Assembly: GCA_028023455.1 (NCBI GenBank)
Contig: JAQFVV010012394.1
Coordinates: 29,592,010 to 29,656,009 of the forward strand
Source of the DNA: Epiperipatus broadwayi
Taxonomy: Eukaryota; Onychophora; Udeonychophora; Euonychophora; Peripatidae
Reading direction: 5' to 3'
Length of the DNA: 64,000 nt
Position 1 is the stretch's first letter. Every line of letters starts with the position of its first letter. This document shows, one piece after another, positions 1 through 10,142 of this stretch. Below the pieces are notes generated by a model, which was given only the letters and a program-made list of their open reading frames with translations, had not been told where the DNA came from and ran no database searches. A program made the position numbers and the translations under genes.

Positions 1-224
1 CAAACTTGTTTACAGTACTGTCATGATTAATAATACAATTAAAATGATATCAAAAAATCTGTTTCTGAATGTAATTTATCTGTAGATATAAACAATTCCG
101 TCACGTGGTAAATATAATAAAATACCTATAGGCATTCAGCCTTTGTTATTTTATTCAAATGAAAAAAAAAAAAAAAGTGGGGAGGGGGGTTATTCACAAT
201 TGTTTTGTTTTTTTATGAGTCAAA
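1..224. other. AT-rich non-coding DNA
   Basis: No coding frame or repeat family is recognised. There is an A-run near 163-176 followed by a short G-rich patch (about 178-189). Confidence 0.6.
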
Positions 225-292
225 TGCGTTAAGCGGGAAGCGAACCCGGGCCAGTCGCTTGGAAGGCGGGCATATAACTAGGCCAACAACGC
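225..292 (-). tRNA. tRNA-Gly(TCC)-like sequence, probably a pseudogene
   Basis: On the minus strand the sequence starts GCGTTGT and ends TTAACGC, giving most of an acceptor stem. A TCC anticodon sits in the loop CTTCCAA, as in eukaryotic tRNA-Gly. The T arm reads CCGGG-TTCGCTT-CCCGC, a nearly perfect B box. The anticodon stem keeps only three good pairs (CGC/GCG) and the outer T-stem pair is a C-C mismatch. No run of four or more T follows the 3' end, so a pol III terminator is not evident. A decayed tRNA gene or an orphan SINE head fits better than a functional tRNA. No target-site duplication was seen around it. Confidence 0.5.
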
Positions 293-484
293 TAGTTGAC
301 AGAAACTAAAAATTAATTTTTTTGTATTATAATTTCCGCTCATAAAAGGAGATTAAATTATTAGAAAATATGTTACTGTATGAATCACTGACTCACATTG
401 ACATCAAATTTCTTAAATGGTCTTTTGATATAATGTGAAAATTATGTAAATGAAATGGAAAAAAGTTATGTCATTTTTAATAAT

Positions 485-600
485 ATATGGTATTATTGCT
501 CAGGAATTCATAAGAGGTTCCAGCGCCCGATCTCTCATCCAAGTCGGACGTTTTACTTTCTGCGCCAAATAGCGCATGGCTTTTGTAATATAAATCAAAT
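485..600 (-). repeat. SINE-like repeat with shared 3' tail
   Basis: On the minus strand the 3' part reads CTTATGAATTCCTGAGCAAT, closely matching a tail seen on the plus strand near 2716-2740 and on the minus strand near 46845-46875. The preceding 80 nt are unusually GC-rich for this window, suggesting the body of a short retroposon. The tRNA-derived head is not clear. Confidence 0.4.
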
Positions 601-2380
601 TTAATCTTCTTTACCAACCTATTGACAAATAATAATAGCTGTTTTAAAATTTCCAAGATTTATATTACCATTGTTGAAAACTGAAGTTATCCCCAAAAAT
701 GAATTTGTCCAAACTATTATGTTTTCACGATCGGATTGAATGTATAAAACGGCTAATTTATGAAATAACAATGAAGTAAATAAATAATCACTAACATAAA
801 CAGGTAAATAGAAAAGCTAGTGAAGTAAATCCTATTATTTCCAGTAACATTAAAAATCCATTTGAGAGGGTAGTTAGCCAACTGTTAGATGTCCAATGAC
901 TATTAGTTCATCAACTGCTAGCATCATAAACCCTTTTTATTTTCAATAAGGAAGGGGATTTGCGTGCATATTACAAGTCTATTTGAGAGGGTAGTTAGAT
1001 ATCATCAGACAACTGTCAGATGTCACTCCTGTTTGGTAGAAAGCAGTGAGTCGACCTATTATTTTGGCATATGAGGCAAATCATCAGTGGTTTGGAAGTG
1101 TCAGAGTGCAAAAGGGGGATCTCAGCATTCCTTTCCAAGCACCAGTTACTGTTAACATTTAATGTTTTTCAATTGACTAACCACAAGGAGATTAATCTCT
1201 CTATATAAACTACTTTACATTAAGTTTTTATAAATCAATATTTTGTTATTGTAGATATCTATAATAAATATATTAACATTTATTTATTAAATGATATGTT
1301 ATTAGGAATAACTGGAACATTATCCCAACAGTAACTATCAATATAAACACAACATCTGTTGAGAGACATACAGCTAATTTTCCATCATAAATTTAGTTAT
1401 ATTTTTCAACAGTTACATGACTACTAGCAAAAGCAGGATTACAGAGTCTTAAAATACCTGCCAAAAAGTTAAAATTTCTGTGATCTTAGAGATTGATTAA
1501 CTAAAGAATTCTTGTACAGCCTAAATGTAAACTGGAACCACTACTGCATAACTATCACTTAAGACTTACAACAACTCTTATGTTTATGTGTTGAGAAACT
1601 TGCAAGAACAATAATAAATAATCAAGAAAATATACTAATGACTTTACTCCACTAAATGCAACAAGTTATGTTTAGCTGTAAATTTTGCAGTTTATTGATT
1701 AATTATTGTTACATATAAATGTATTGAAGTACTAAAATAAACTCATTTTTATAAATAAAACATCCCTTAGAACATGAACAGATAATGTTAAAAAATACTA
1801 TGTGGAGATAATTAGTATTTGTTTAGTGTTTTTGTCAAGTATATAAAATTCTGGAAAGAGTTTGTGAAGAAAGGTTTATAATGTGGGGACTATGAAACCA
1901 TGGTTCCAGAAGTTGATTAAAGTGAGCAGAAACACATTATATAGTGTCTTTCAAAAAAGAAGCAAAAAAAAAAAAAAAAACTATTTAATAATGGGTAACA
2001 GTTCTGCAAAACTTTAAATTATACTATTTTCTTTGATAAAACATAACATATTGATACATATAAGTACAGTGAATGAACAGAAAAATATTGGGGCTTTGTT
2101 CAATCCTCTTTACCACTAGGGGTTGAATCTTTAGCACCACGTCATTATACTCATTAAGAAGTGATTTTTTTTTTTTTTCGTAAAGACTGATTTTCTGTTT
2201 AGGTTTTTAACTTCTTAATGCTTTTTATTTTTTTTAAAAAAGTAGAACAAGATATTTAGTAGATAATACATATGAAGAGACTTATAGAATAGAGATAGTA
2301 CATCTAACTGGCATGTCTATGACCTGGTGTTCAAATCAAAGTCTTGTTAAAAAAATTCAAAAGGCAAAGAGTTTTATGTG
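601..2380. other. AT-rich non-coding DNA with one short direct repeat
   Basis: No coding signal. A motif with the core TTTGAGAGGGTAGTTAG occurs near 862-878 and again near 980-996. Both copies are followed by a similar 'aactgttagatgt' stretch, so this is a roughly 45 bp direct repeat with a 115-120 bp period. The A-run at about 1964-1980 and T-run at about 2167-2179 are simple sequence. Confidence 0.5.
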
Positions 2381-2439
2381 GCTACACCATATTAAATTTA
2401 AAGTAACTACCATTGATCAATAAATGGGACCTTATTTTT

Positions 2440-2840
2440 ATATACATAAAACAATAATGTAAATGTGCTCCAACTCTCCAACATGTAGTTGGCAAAAATA
2501 TTTTGGTGCAGTGACAGATTCTGGACTCAAGGCTGAAGGATTGCAATCCAGGTTTATTTCTTAAGGTGTGCAATATTTTTATGAAATCATGAGTAATAAT
2601 AAATTATGCAAGCATTTTGTTGCCATTCTAATTACAATAGTAGAGTGGGAGATCCTGAGGCCAAGGTCTATGGATTGCAACCCATTTCTGTCACTTCTAA
2701 TGTTCAGAATTGTTATGAACTCCTGAGCAATATACCATTACTTTTTTGCTTGTATGGTTTGATGCAACAAAAGACTTGGGGATCAACATCCATAGATTAC
2801 ACCCAACTTTATCACTTCTTATGAACTTCTGCACAATAAA
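2440..2840 (+). repeat. Cluster of SINE-like repeat copies
   Basis: Three related segments follow each other: about 2500-2600, 2640-2745 and 2755-2840. Shared features are a 'ggattgcaa(t/c)cc' or 'agattacaccc' box, which resembles a decayed pol III B box, and the tail 'cacttcttatgaac(t)cctgagcaata'. The same tail appears at 485-525 (minus) and 46845-46875 (minus). The pattern fits tandem or repeated insertion of a tRNA-derived SINE family. The small ORFs here have no recognisable product. Confidence 0.4.
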
Positions 2841-2982
2841 ACTTTATTTGTTAATACTTTAGCCAAAGACTGCTGATTTTGTGAGTAAATTTTTGGCAAA
2901 AACTCTATATGGGCATTTCTTCAGATGCTCCACTTATAACAAGAGGAATAACCGATATGCCATTAATTAAAACACATGTACT

Positions 2983-3163
2983 CACAATTGAAATTTTAAA
3001 CTGGATTCTAAGAGATTGTAGAAGACCACATGTGAGATGGATGGATGAAATAAGAAAGTGTGCAGGGGTGATGTGGAGAAGAGAAGCTAAAGATAGGAAA
3101 AATGGATTGAACTTGGAGAGACCTTCATCCTGTAGTGGATTGGCAATGGTTGATGATGATGAC
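2983..3163 (+). mobile_element. 5'-truncated RTE-clade LINE, 3' end only
   Basis: This stretch encodes the extreme C-terminus of the same RTE element as the 3.8-7.1 kb copy: TIEILNW, then PHVRWMDEIRKC, then WRREAKDR, and a short GAT-repeat end (gatgatgatgac). It matches positions 6904-7100. It lacks a 12-nt segment (four codons in the Lys/Arg-Pro run) present in the long copy, so one copy has gained or lost a small tandem unit. It reads through the position where the long copy has a premature stop, showing that stop is a private mutation. A dead-on-arrival insertion is likely. Confidence 0.8.
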
Positions 3164-3674
3164 TCACATGTCAAAATTGACAAAATCACCATTACCGTAA
3201 GACAACTTTTTAGTTTGCATTTTCTAATAGAAAGCTCATTTGTCTTCTGCTTATCAACTACTACTAAATTTAAATGAAAAATAAAAACTTTTTTTTAAAT
3301 ATATAAAAATTTAATATATTTGATATAACTTAAAGACAAAAATCAAAATTAATAAACTTTATTTTTAAGAAAATAACATTTTATGCAGCGGCATAGATGG
3401 ACAATCTAGGATGTTTGTACTACACATAGTGCATTTTATTAAACTAAATTTGATGGATTGAAACCTTGATTATAAAATTAAAATATGAGCTTAGATCTTA
3501 TAAAGTACTACCGTGAGCAAAAAGCATTTTACATTAGGATTCGGGATAAAAATAGAAAAGTATATCTAATTCATAAGTCAAAGTGAAAAAAAAAATTCTA
3601 TGTTTATTCTGTAAATAAATGCTTCCTACTTATCCAATCATAAAATGCCTATTCTAAAGTAAGTCCTTAATAAG
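3164..3674. other. AT-rich non-coding DNA
   Basis: Nothing recognised between the RTE scrap and the left target-site duplication of the nested LINE complex. Confidence 0.5.
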
Positions 3675-3692
3675 TTTCATTTTGTAATTGTT
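3675..3692 (+). repeat. Left TSD of LINE-Y copy
   Basis: The 18-mer tttcattttgtaattgtt is perfectly repeated at 8083-8100, directly after the poly-A tail. It bounds one LINE-Y insertion that was later split by an RTE. Confidence 0.85.
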
Positions 3693-3816
3693 TATCGTCT
3701 AGAAGCTGTTTACCATTTATCAAATCTTGAAATGTTTAATTAAGACTATTGTCTTAATAAGCTTTAGCTTTACCTTCATTTTGATATTCCCAAAAATTAA
3801 CTATTTCCTATCTGGT
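3693..3816 (+). mobile_element. LINE-Y copy, 5' segment (left of RTE insertion)
   Basis: This decayed segment encodes IFPKINYFLSG at about 3785-3816, aligning with IMPKISYYLPF in the long LINE-Y copy at 18.1-20.2 kb (minus strand). The reading continues at 7111. If the RTE and one copy of its target duplication are ignored, the two halves line up without a length change over 26 residues. The copy is 5'-truncated: only the region just upstream of the post-RT domain is present. Confidence 0.65.
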
Positions 3817-3827
3817 ATCTGCCCCTC
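3817..3827 (+). repeat. Left TSD of the RTE
   Basis: ATCTGCCCCTC here versus ATCTGCCCTC at 7109-7118. One C differs. The pair brackets a 3.28 kb insertion, the usual size of a full-length RTE. Confidence 0.65.
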
Positions 3828-4153
3828 TGCTGCAGAAAGGAGTTTGCTATTAACTGAAAGGAGACCCTTTGATTCCTCTTGGAGGCCTTAAAGGAACCGA
3901 GCAGGGCAAATTCCTAATGTCCACTCCATACGTTCTTGTCATTGCAGCTGTTATTACTATGTGATTATTTATATAGTATATGAACATGGATGGGCTGCTC
4001 ACCAACATGCATTAGCCAGCGTGGTGAGTTTATTGGCTTTTTACCTCTGAGTTTAAGATCAAGAAACACCATGGTCTTTCTTCTCAGTGCCTGATAAGGC
4101 AGAATGAATGTTTGTGTAAATGATAAATATTTTTCCAATACATATATACAATT

Positions 4154-5677
4154 ATGACAGACAAAAATAAAGCATGGCCCTTATTCCCAGGAGGCTGTAA
4201 AGTCACCAACCAAGGCAGCAGTTGGTGGCCGAAGGTGGAGGGTGCTAAGAATCCCCTGATTGTGGACCAAGGCTGCCATTTGATGACGACTTTTTATTTA
4301 GGTACTTACAACTGCAGATCACTTTCAAGTGAAGGAAGATTGCAAGAATTAGAGGAAGAACTGTCTTATATTAAATGGGACATTATTGGACTTTGTGAAG
4401 TTAGAAGAAAAGGAGAAGAAACAATTGATTTAAAAGGTGGACATAAACTCTATTATAAAGGCACACATATTGGAAATACAAGTGGAGTAGGATTCATTAT
4501 AAATAAAAAGTGGAAGAACAATATTGTGGAGATTGATGGTGTATCGGACAGAGTGGCAAGATTAGTTATACAACTTAATAGCAGATACCAAATGCAGATA
4601 ATTCAGATTTATGCCCCAACAAGTTCTCATAGTGATGAAGTAGTAGAAGATTTTTATATGGATGTACAAAAGGCTTTTGATCAGAGTAAACAACATTTTA
4701 AAATTGTTATGGAAGACTTTAATACTAGAATTGGTAGACAAATGAAAGATGAAATTGCTGTAGGTAATTTTGATTATGGTAATAGAAATAAGAGAGGACA
4801 TAGACTTGTGGAGTTTGCAGAAAAAGAAAAACTTTATATTATGAATTCATTTTTTGAGAAAAATGTTAAAAGGAAATGGACATGGAAGCATCCAAATGAA
4901 AGTACAGCAGAATTGGATTATATTTTGACTAACAGAAAATACATATATCAAGATTGTAATGTTCTTAATAAATTTAACACAGGAAGTGATCATCGATTAG
5001 TAAGGTGTAAGTTATGTGTTAATGTAAAACCAGAGAGACAAAAATTATTAAGAAAAACAATATTTACAGTTGATATTCCTAATCTTCAGAAACATTCTAA
5101 TGAATTTAAATTAGAACTTACAAATAGGTTTCAAGTGTTAGGAGATTTTGAACATGATTCAGATTTGAATGAAATTAATATGAAAATAACTGATACACTT
5201 TTAAAAACTGCAACAAACATAGCTGGTAGAAAAAAGCAGCAATTGACTAATAAAATTTCTACTGAGACTAGAGAATTTGTGAAGAAAAGAAGGAATATGA
5301 AGATATACAAAAATGATGTATTAAAAAGAATTGAATGGAAAAGAGTTGAAAATGATATAAGAAAGTATAACTGTGAAATAGCAAGGAAAGCTGTAGAAGA
5401 AAATAAAAGTCTCAAAAATGTTAAACAACATTTTGGTATTGGTAGGAAATTTATATCTGCAATAAGAAAAAAAGATGGAATTATTACTAAAAAGAGAGAT
5501 GACATCATGAAATTGGTAGAAGATTATTATCAAGAATTATATAGTAATACAGAACAAGTACCTCCTATATCTATTACATCTTCTGAATTGCCCAGAATTT
5601 TAAATGAAGAAGTGAGACATGCAATTAAGTGTATGAAGAAAGGAAAGGCTCCAGGAAATGATGGGAATTATAATTGA
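4154..5677 (+). pseudogene. RTE ORF, endonuclease part and start of RT
   Basis: This 507-residue frame begins with an N-terminal segment (AWPLFPGG, SSWWPKV) and then an APE-like endonuclease. Visible signatures are TYNCRSL near residue 50, the catalytic-Glu region LCEVRRKG near residue 80, MEDFNTRIG near residue 190 (the family usually has GDFN, so the Gly is replaced by Glu), and GSDHRLVRC near residue 275. A long Lys-rich linker follows. The frame stops shortly after the RT entry motif KAPGNDG. The RT continues in another frame from about 5658, so a frameshift lies near 5660. The enzyme would nick target DNA for target-primed reverse transcription. The start chosen is the first Met of the open frame; upstream leader sequence shows no better one. 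Confidence 0.8.
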
Positions 5678-6194
5678 TATATTAAAAGAAACTGGTGAAG
5701 AAATTGAAATAATTTTAGCAAAGTTATATACCAAATGTCTAAATGATAAAGATGTACTGGAAGATTGGAAGAATGCAGTAATAATATTAATATTTAAAAA
5801 AGGTGATAAAGAAGATATTAGAAATTACAGACCTATCAGCCTTTTATCAGTTTTATATAAAAATTTTACCAAGATAATTACAACTCGTCTACAGAGAACT
5901 TTGGATTTCCACCAACCAAGAGAACAAACTGGATTTAAAAGTGGTTTTAGTACAATAGATCATATCCAGGTATTGAGAGAAGTCATAGAAAGGACAAATG
6001 AATATGAGTTGTCATTATGTTTTGGATTTGTAGATTATGAAAAGGCATTCGATTCTATACACATTTCTTCAGTGATTAAAGCATTGGATCATCAAGATAT
6101 AGATCCAGGATATTGTCATATTTTAAAGAATATTTATAAAAATGCAACAGCAACAATTAGATTACATAATGATACTGCAAAAAATCAACATTGA
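5658..6194 (+). pseudogene. RTE ORF, reverse transcriptase palm/fingers segment
   Basis: It continues the RTE polyprotein in a new frame. RT motifs are visible: NYRPISLLSVLYK (fingers), EQTGFKSGFSTIDHI, and motif A as FVDYEKAFDSI with the first catalytic Asp. The frame ends just before the RT motif B, which is in the next frame. The break near 6180-6195 is a second frameshift. Domain order and spacing are normal for RTE once the shifts are allowed for, so this is a recently inactivated element, not a mosaic. Confidence 0.8.
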
Positions 6195-6777
6195 GAAAGG
6201 TGTAAGGCAAGGTGATTCCATATCTCCAAAACTCTTTACAGCAGTGCTGCAAGAAGTATTTTGTGGATTAAAATGGGAAACTAAAGGAGTGAAAGTAAAT
6301 GGAGAGTATTTAAGTCATTTAGATTTTGCAGATGATGTAGTTGTTTTTGCAAATAATGCTTCAGAGCTGCAGGAAATGTTGCAGGAGTTAGCAGATGAAA
6401 GTAGAAAAGTAGGACTAAAGATAAATGTTAAAAAGATTAAAGTAATGTTTAATCGATTTGCTCAAAATACGAAAATAAAGATTGATTATGAAGAATTAGA
6501 AGAAGTTAACAGTTACAAATACCTTGGTCAGATTATTAATACAGATGGAAACATAATGGACGAAATTAATCATAGAATTAAACTTGGTTGGAGTGCTTTT
6601 GGTAGAAATAACTTGATACTAAAAGGAAATATGCCTATGTGTTTGAAAGGATGGTTTTTAACAAATGTGTTTTACCAGTTCTTACTTATGGATCTGAGAC
6701 TTGGACACTTAATAGAAGAGCAGTACAGAGACTTCAGACCACTCAAAGGAGTATGGCGAGATGTATGTTGGGAGTAA
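6142..6777 (+). pseudogene. RTE ORF, RT motifs B and C
   Basis: It carries motif B (GVRQGDSISPKLF), the catalytic motif C (LDFADDVVVFA) and the thumb-side segment SYKYLGQIINTDG. The catalytic Asp pair is intact. From about 6660 the true frame moves to the next segment; the residues after that point (LMDLRLGHL) are out-of-frame read-through of the YGSETWTLNRR motif. Confidence 0.8.
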
Positions 6778-7080
6778 CAAGAAGAGATCGAAAACGCAAT
6801 GTATGGGTAAGACAACAAACAGATGTTACTGACCTTATTGAAAAAATTAATAAAAGATTGAAATGGAGTTGGGCTGGACATATTGCTAGAAGAGATGATA
6901 ATAGATGGACAATTGAAATTTTAAACTGGATTCCAAGAGATTGTAAAAGACCCAGAAAGAGACCACATGTGAGATGGATGGATGAAATAAGAAAATGTGG
7001 AGGAGTGTAGTGTAGAAGAGAAGCTAAAGATCGGAGAAGATGGATTAAACTTGGAGAGACCTTCATCCTGCATTGGATTG
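6639..7080 (+). pseudogene. RTE ORF, C-terminal domain
   Basis: It reads TYGSETWTLNRRAVQRLQTTQRS, then LKWSWAGHIARRDDNRW, KRPHVRWMDEIRKC and, past an in-frame TAG at 7008-7010, CRREAKDRRRWIKLGE. This C-terminal domain is typical of RTE-type polyproteins often mis-annotated as 'craniofacial development protein 2-like'. The 2.98-3.16 kb scrap of the same family reads Met-Trp where this copy has the stop, so the stop is specific to this copy. Confidence 0.8.
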
Positions 7081-7086
7081 ATAATG

Positions 7087-7110
7087 GATGATGATGATGA
7101 TGATGATGAT
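7087..7110 (+). repeat. (GAT)8 3' end of RTE
   Basis: Eight perfect GAT units immediately after the RTE stop codon region. Terminal trimer repeats are a hallmark of RTE 3' ends. Confidence 0.85.
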
Positions 7111-8081
7111 CTGCCCTCCAAAAAAATTTATCAAAAAAATAAACTCGCTATGCATAAAACTATTCTGGGGCCGAAAGGTTGCTGCCATCAGCCTCCGAAA
7201 ACTTCAAAGGCCTAGAAGGTTCAATGGCCTTTCATTACATTGTATCAAAACCATGATATTCCAGAGAGACTATAACCTACTATTCTGGCTTCAAAACAAA
7301 TATTCAAGTATATCATATCAAGAAACTGTCACTCCAACTAATAGACCACCGCCCACTAATAAAAGTTGGTGGAATTTATTTGATAATATTCGGAAAGTTA
7401 TTGATCTGAATGAAAAACCAATTATATCAAAAATTAAATACTGGAATGCATATAAAATAATACATGGGGAAAATAATATAAACAAAGGGTCTCTCGGGAT
7501 CACCAATCAGCAACTGATTTCAAGATCAAAATTTTGGTTCATTGAGGCAAAATTTCAAGATTTCTTAATTAAAATCAACCTGGACTCCCTCCCTACAAAC
7601 TCATTTCTGGCATACAGGAGAAATTTCAAGAAGATCAATCCTGTGTGCCGGTAAGTGAAGGAGAGGAGGAATCAATTGATCATATTTTTCTTAAATGTCC
7701 CATTATGTCCAATTATAGATCGATATCTCATAAATGGTAGAGCAATACAAGTGCAAACTACAAATCAATTCAAGATTATATAGGTCAGGGTCTATTTATG
7801 GACATAAGACTGGCAATTTTCGTGAATTATGCCCTGTGGTGGGTCAGATGTAAAGTCACAATCGAAGGAACAAGAGACCCACATGGGACTAAATTTAAGA
7901 ATGTCATGGAGAAAATCATGAAAAAGGACCAACTAATTGCTCCAAGCTATATCACAAGAGCAACATGGCAGAAGGTTGGATCTACTTTACTTCAAATAGA
8001 TATGTAATTGATATCATTTTTGTATTTGTAACATTCAATATAGCTATAGAATAAAAATTTTCTTAAAAAAAAAAAAAAAAA
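7111..8081 (+). mobile_element. LINE-Y copy, 3' segment with poly-A tail
   Basis: This is the right half of the split LINE-Y. It encodes KINSLCIKLFWGRKVAAIS, then LQRPRRFNGLS, WNAYKIIHG, ITNQQLISRSKFW, FLIKINLDSLPTN and YRRNFKKINPVC. Each aligns with the 18.1-19.7 kb copy. A frameshift near 7650 precedes the C-terminal CCHC-like region (DHIFLKCP), followed by a further segment at 7798-8007 (WWVRCK, KKDQLIAPS). An AATAAA at 8050-8055 and 17 A residues (8065-8081) end the element. The right TSD lies at 8083-8100. It is a 5'-truncated, dead copy. Confidence 0.8.
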
Positions 8082-8082
8082 C

Positions 8083-8100
8083 TTTCATTTTGTAATTGTT
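8083..8100 (+). repeat. Right TSD of LINE-Y copy
   Basis: Perfect 18-bp match to 3675-3692, placed directly after the poly-A run. Confidence 0.85.
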
Positions 8101-8768
8101 ATACTTTATAAACCTCGCAGTTTAATTTTCTACACAAATTATTTTTATCATAAACTTAATTAAAAAAACAAATTAATTTCATTCAAATTTAAAATAAAGT
8201 TTTGATACTTTCATTAAAAAACTCAAGTGTAAACATTAACTTTTACACGTATACCCCAAATGAACAAAATATTAAAGAAAGATTCTATCTAATAGCATTT
8301 GCCACTGTTACCACTCTATTTTAGTTTGTAGTTTACGTATTCAGTTTATGATAAAGTTTAATGTTAGTTACATTTCTTAACAGTAGAGGGAATCAAAAAT
8401 CTCCGGTTGTGTAAGATAAAATGGATAACAAAAGGGAGCATGAAAGTCGGGGTTCAAATTTTATGTGCTTACATCTAGATTAAATGTATATACAATCTAC
8501 TTAAAAATATTTCAAATTATCATGAGTAATATTATATTTACAAATTTATTGGGAAGTAAATTTTTTTAATCAGATATGTTCAATCCATTGCGTATTTATT
8601 TTTTATGTAATTTGAACAAAAATAAATATATGTACAATTTTTTATTTTATTTTATAGTTAATGTTTAAATAGTTCGTTTCATTTTCATTAATAAAAATAA
8701 TTATTTTAATATGATATTGTTAAAAGTTTTTAATATAAATTTCAAACTTTTTTTAATCTATTGTTACC
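8101..8768. other. AT-rich non-coding DNA
   Basis: No recognised feature. A tRNA B-box-like stretch (ggggttcaaatttt, about 8450) is too weak to call. Confidence 0.4.
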
Positions 8769-8859
8769 GATTAAAAAATAACATATAAGGTATATGAGCA
8801 CAGACTTTCACATGACCCGCTACTCTCAACACTATCTCATAATACTTGAACACATATAT

Positions 8860-8945
8860 GTTGAAAAGATAAATAATCACCAATATACGTATTTCATGCT
8901 AAACCAGCAATCATCAGTTTGTCCAGATTACCATCTCTACACATA
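8860..8945 (-). ncRNA. Type I hammerhead ribozyme, family D copy 1
   Basis: On the minus strand the core CUGAUGA is at 8911-8917 and GAAA at 8892-8895. Stem II is UGCU/AGCA with a GGUUU loop. Stem III is the short self-pairing AUACGUAU, and the predicted cleavage is after A at 8884. Stem I is weakened by a C-to-A change (gacaaa where other copies have gaccaa). Confidence 0.7.
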
Positions 8946-9348
8946 TATGCTATAAGTGCTTAGATATATATTAAGATAGCCAAATCTCATACTTTAATGG
9001 ACAGGCTTCAATCTACTCCACACTCCAACTCTTCAACCGTCCATCCAATTGAAAATCTGATGATGAAATGCTCAAAGGTCACACTGAGGCAAAGATTCTT
9101 GTTACACCCATGTTGACCTAAGATCAATCTGACCCCTCATATACCGGACATAATCCATTTAATACACATAGAAGGGATGGGCAGACATCTCTACTTATGT
9201 AATAGCTGAAACACAGGGTTATATATAGCTGTGTCTATATATGTTATATATAGGGTATATGAGCACAGATTCACATGACCCGCCACTCTCAACACTATCT
9301 TATAACACTGATACACTCGAACACATATGTTGAAAAGATAAATAATCA

Positions 9349-9400
9349 CCAATATATGTATTTCATGCTAAAACAGCAATCATCATCAGATTTTTAATTG
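9349..9400 (-). ncRNA. Rearranged hammerhead, family D copy 2
   Basis: The 3' half of the ribozyme (GAAA at 9361-9364, stem II partner AGCAU) is intact. The core at 9383-9389 is joined to a different part of the repeat unit through a shared tgatga, giving CUGAUGAUGA. The 5' strand of stem I is lost, so this copy should not cleave as a monomer. Confidence 0.5.
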
Positions 9401-9424
9401 GATGGACATGAAGAGTTTTTAAAA

Positions 9425-9476
9425 CCAATATATGTATTTCATGCTAAAACAGCAATCATCATCAGATTTTTAATTG
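9425..9476 (-). ncRNA. Rearranged hammerhead, family D copy 3 (tandem duplicate)
   Basis: A 76-bp tandem copy of the preceding rearranged motif; GAAA at 9437-9440 and core at 9459-9465. Confidence 0.5.
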
Positions 9477-9580
9477 GATGGACATGAAGAGTTGGAGGGT
9501 GGAGTAGATTGAAGCCTGTCCATTAAAGTATGAGGTTTTGCTATCTTAATATATATCTGAGCACTTATAGCATATATGTG

Positions 9581-9655
9581 TAGAGATGGTAATCTGGACC
9601 AACTGATGATTGCTGGTTTAGCATGAAATACGTATATTGATGATTATTTATCTTT
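9581..9655 (+). ncRNA. Type I hammerhead ribozyme, family D copy 4
   Basis: Core CUGAUGA at 9603-9609, stem II UGCU-GGUUU-AGCA with a U-U pair next to the core, GAAA at 9625-9628, stem III AUACGUAU, cleavage expected between 9636 and 9637 (UA site). Stem I pairs ACCAA with UUG(A)U and continues past a UGG bulge as UAAUC/GAUUA, then AGAU/AUCU. A bulged long stem I opposite loop II is the usual arrangement for the tertiary contact in natural hammerheads. Confidence 0.8.
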
Positions 9656-10062
9656 TCAACATATGTGTTCGAGTGTATCAGTGTTATGAGATAGTGTTGA
9701 GAGTGTCAGGTCATGTGAAAGTCTGTGTTTATATACCCTATAATATATATATATATATATATAGACACAGGTATATATAAGCCTGTGTGTTTCAGCTATT
9801 ACATAAGTAGGGATGTCTGCCCATCTCTTCTATGTGTATTAAATGGATTATGTCCTGTACATGAAGGGTCAAATTGATTTTAGGTCAACATGGGTGTGAC
9901 AAAAATCTTGACCTCAAGGTGGCTTTTGAGCATTTTCATCATCAGATTTTCAATTGGATGGATGGTTGAAGAGTTGGAGTGTGGAGTAGATTGAAGCCTG
10001 CCCATTAAAGTATGAGGTTTGGCTATCTTAATATATATCTGAGCACTTATAGCATTTATGTG

Positions 10063-10142
10063 TAGAGATGGTAATCTGGACCAACTGATGATTGCTGGTT
10101 TAGCATGAAATACGTATATTGGTGATTATTTATCTTTTCAAC
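10063..10142 (+). ncRNA. Type I hammerhead ribozyme, family D copy 5 (best preserved)
   Basis: Core CUGAUGA at 10085-10091, GAAA at 10107-10110, stem III AUACGUAU at 10110-10117, cleavage expected after A10118. Stem I is fully paired: ACCAA/UUGGU next to the core, then a UGG bulge, UAAUC/GAUUA, an internal loop and AGAU/AUCU. All canonical core nucleotides (C3, U4, G5, A6, G8, A9, G12, A13, A14) are present. The U-U mismatch at 10.1/11.1 is best read as decay: the 54.6 kb relative has G-C there. The distance from the cleavage site of copy 4 is 482 nt. Confidence 0.85.

Larger units (their letters stand above)
3828..7108 (+). mobile_element. Full-length RTE-clade non-LTR retrotransposon (defective)
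   Basis: The bounds come from the short TSD and the 3' (GAT)8 tract at 7087-7110. RTE-clade elements are known for about 3.2-3.3 kb length, one main ORF with apurinic endonuclease plus reverse transcriptase, and very short 3' UTRs made of A/T-rich short repeats; all these are seen here. The 5' leader (3828-4153) is less AT-rich than its surroundings and holds no long ORF. The coding region is broken by three frameshifts (near 5660, 6190 and 6660) and a stop (TAG at 7008-7010), so this copy is not autonomous. It is inserted in a LINE-Y copy, which dates it as younger than that host element. Confidence 0.85.
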
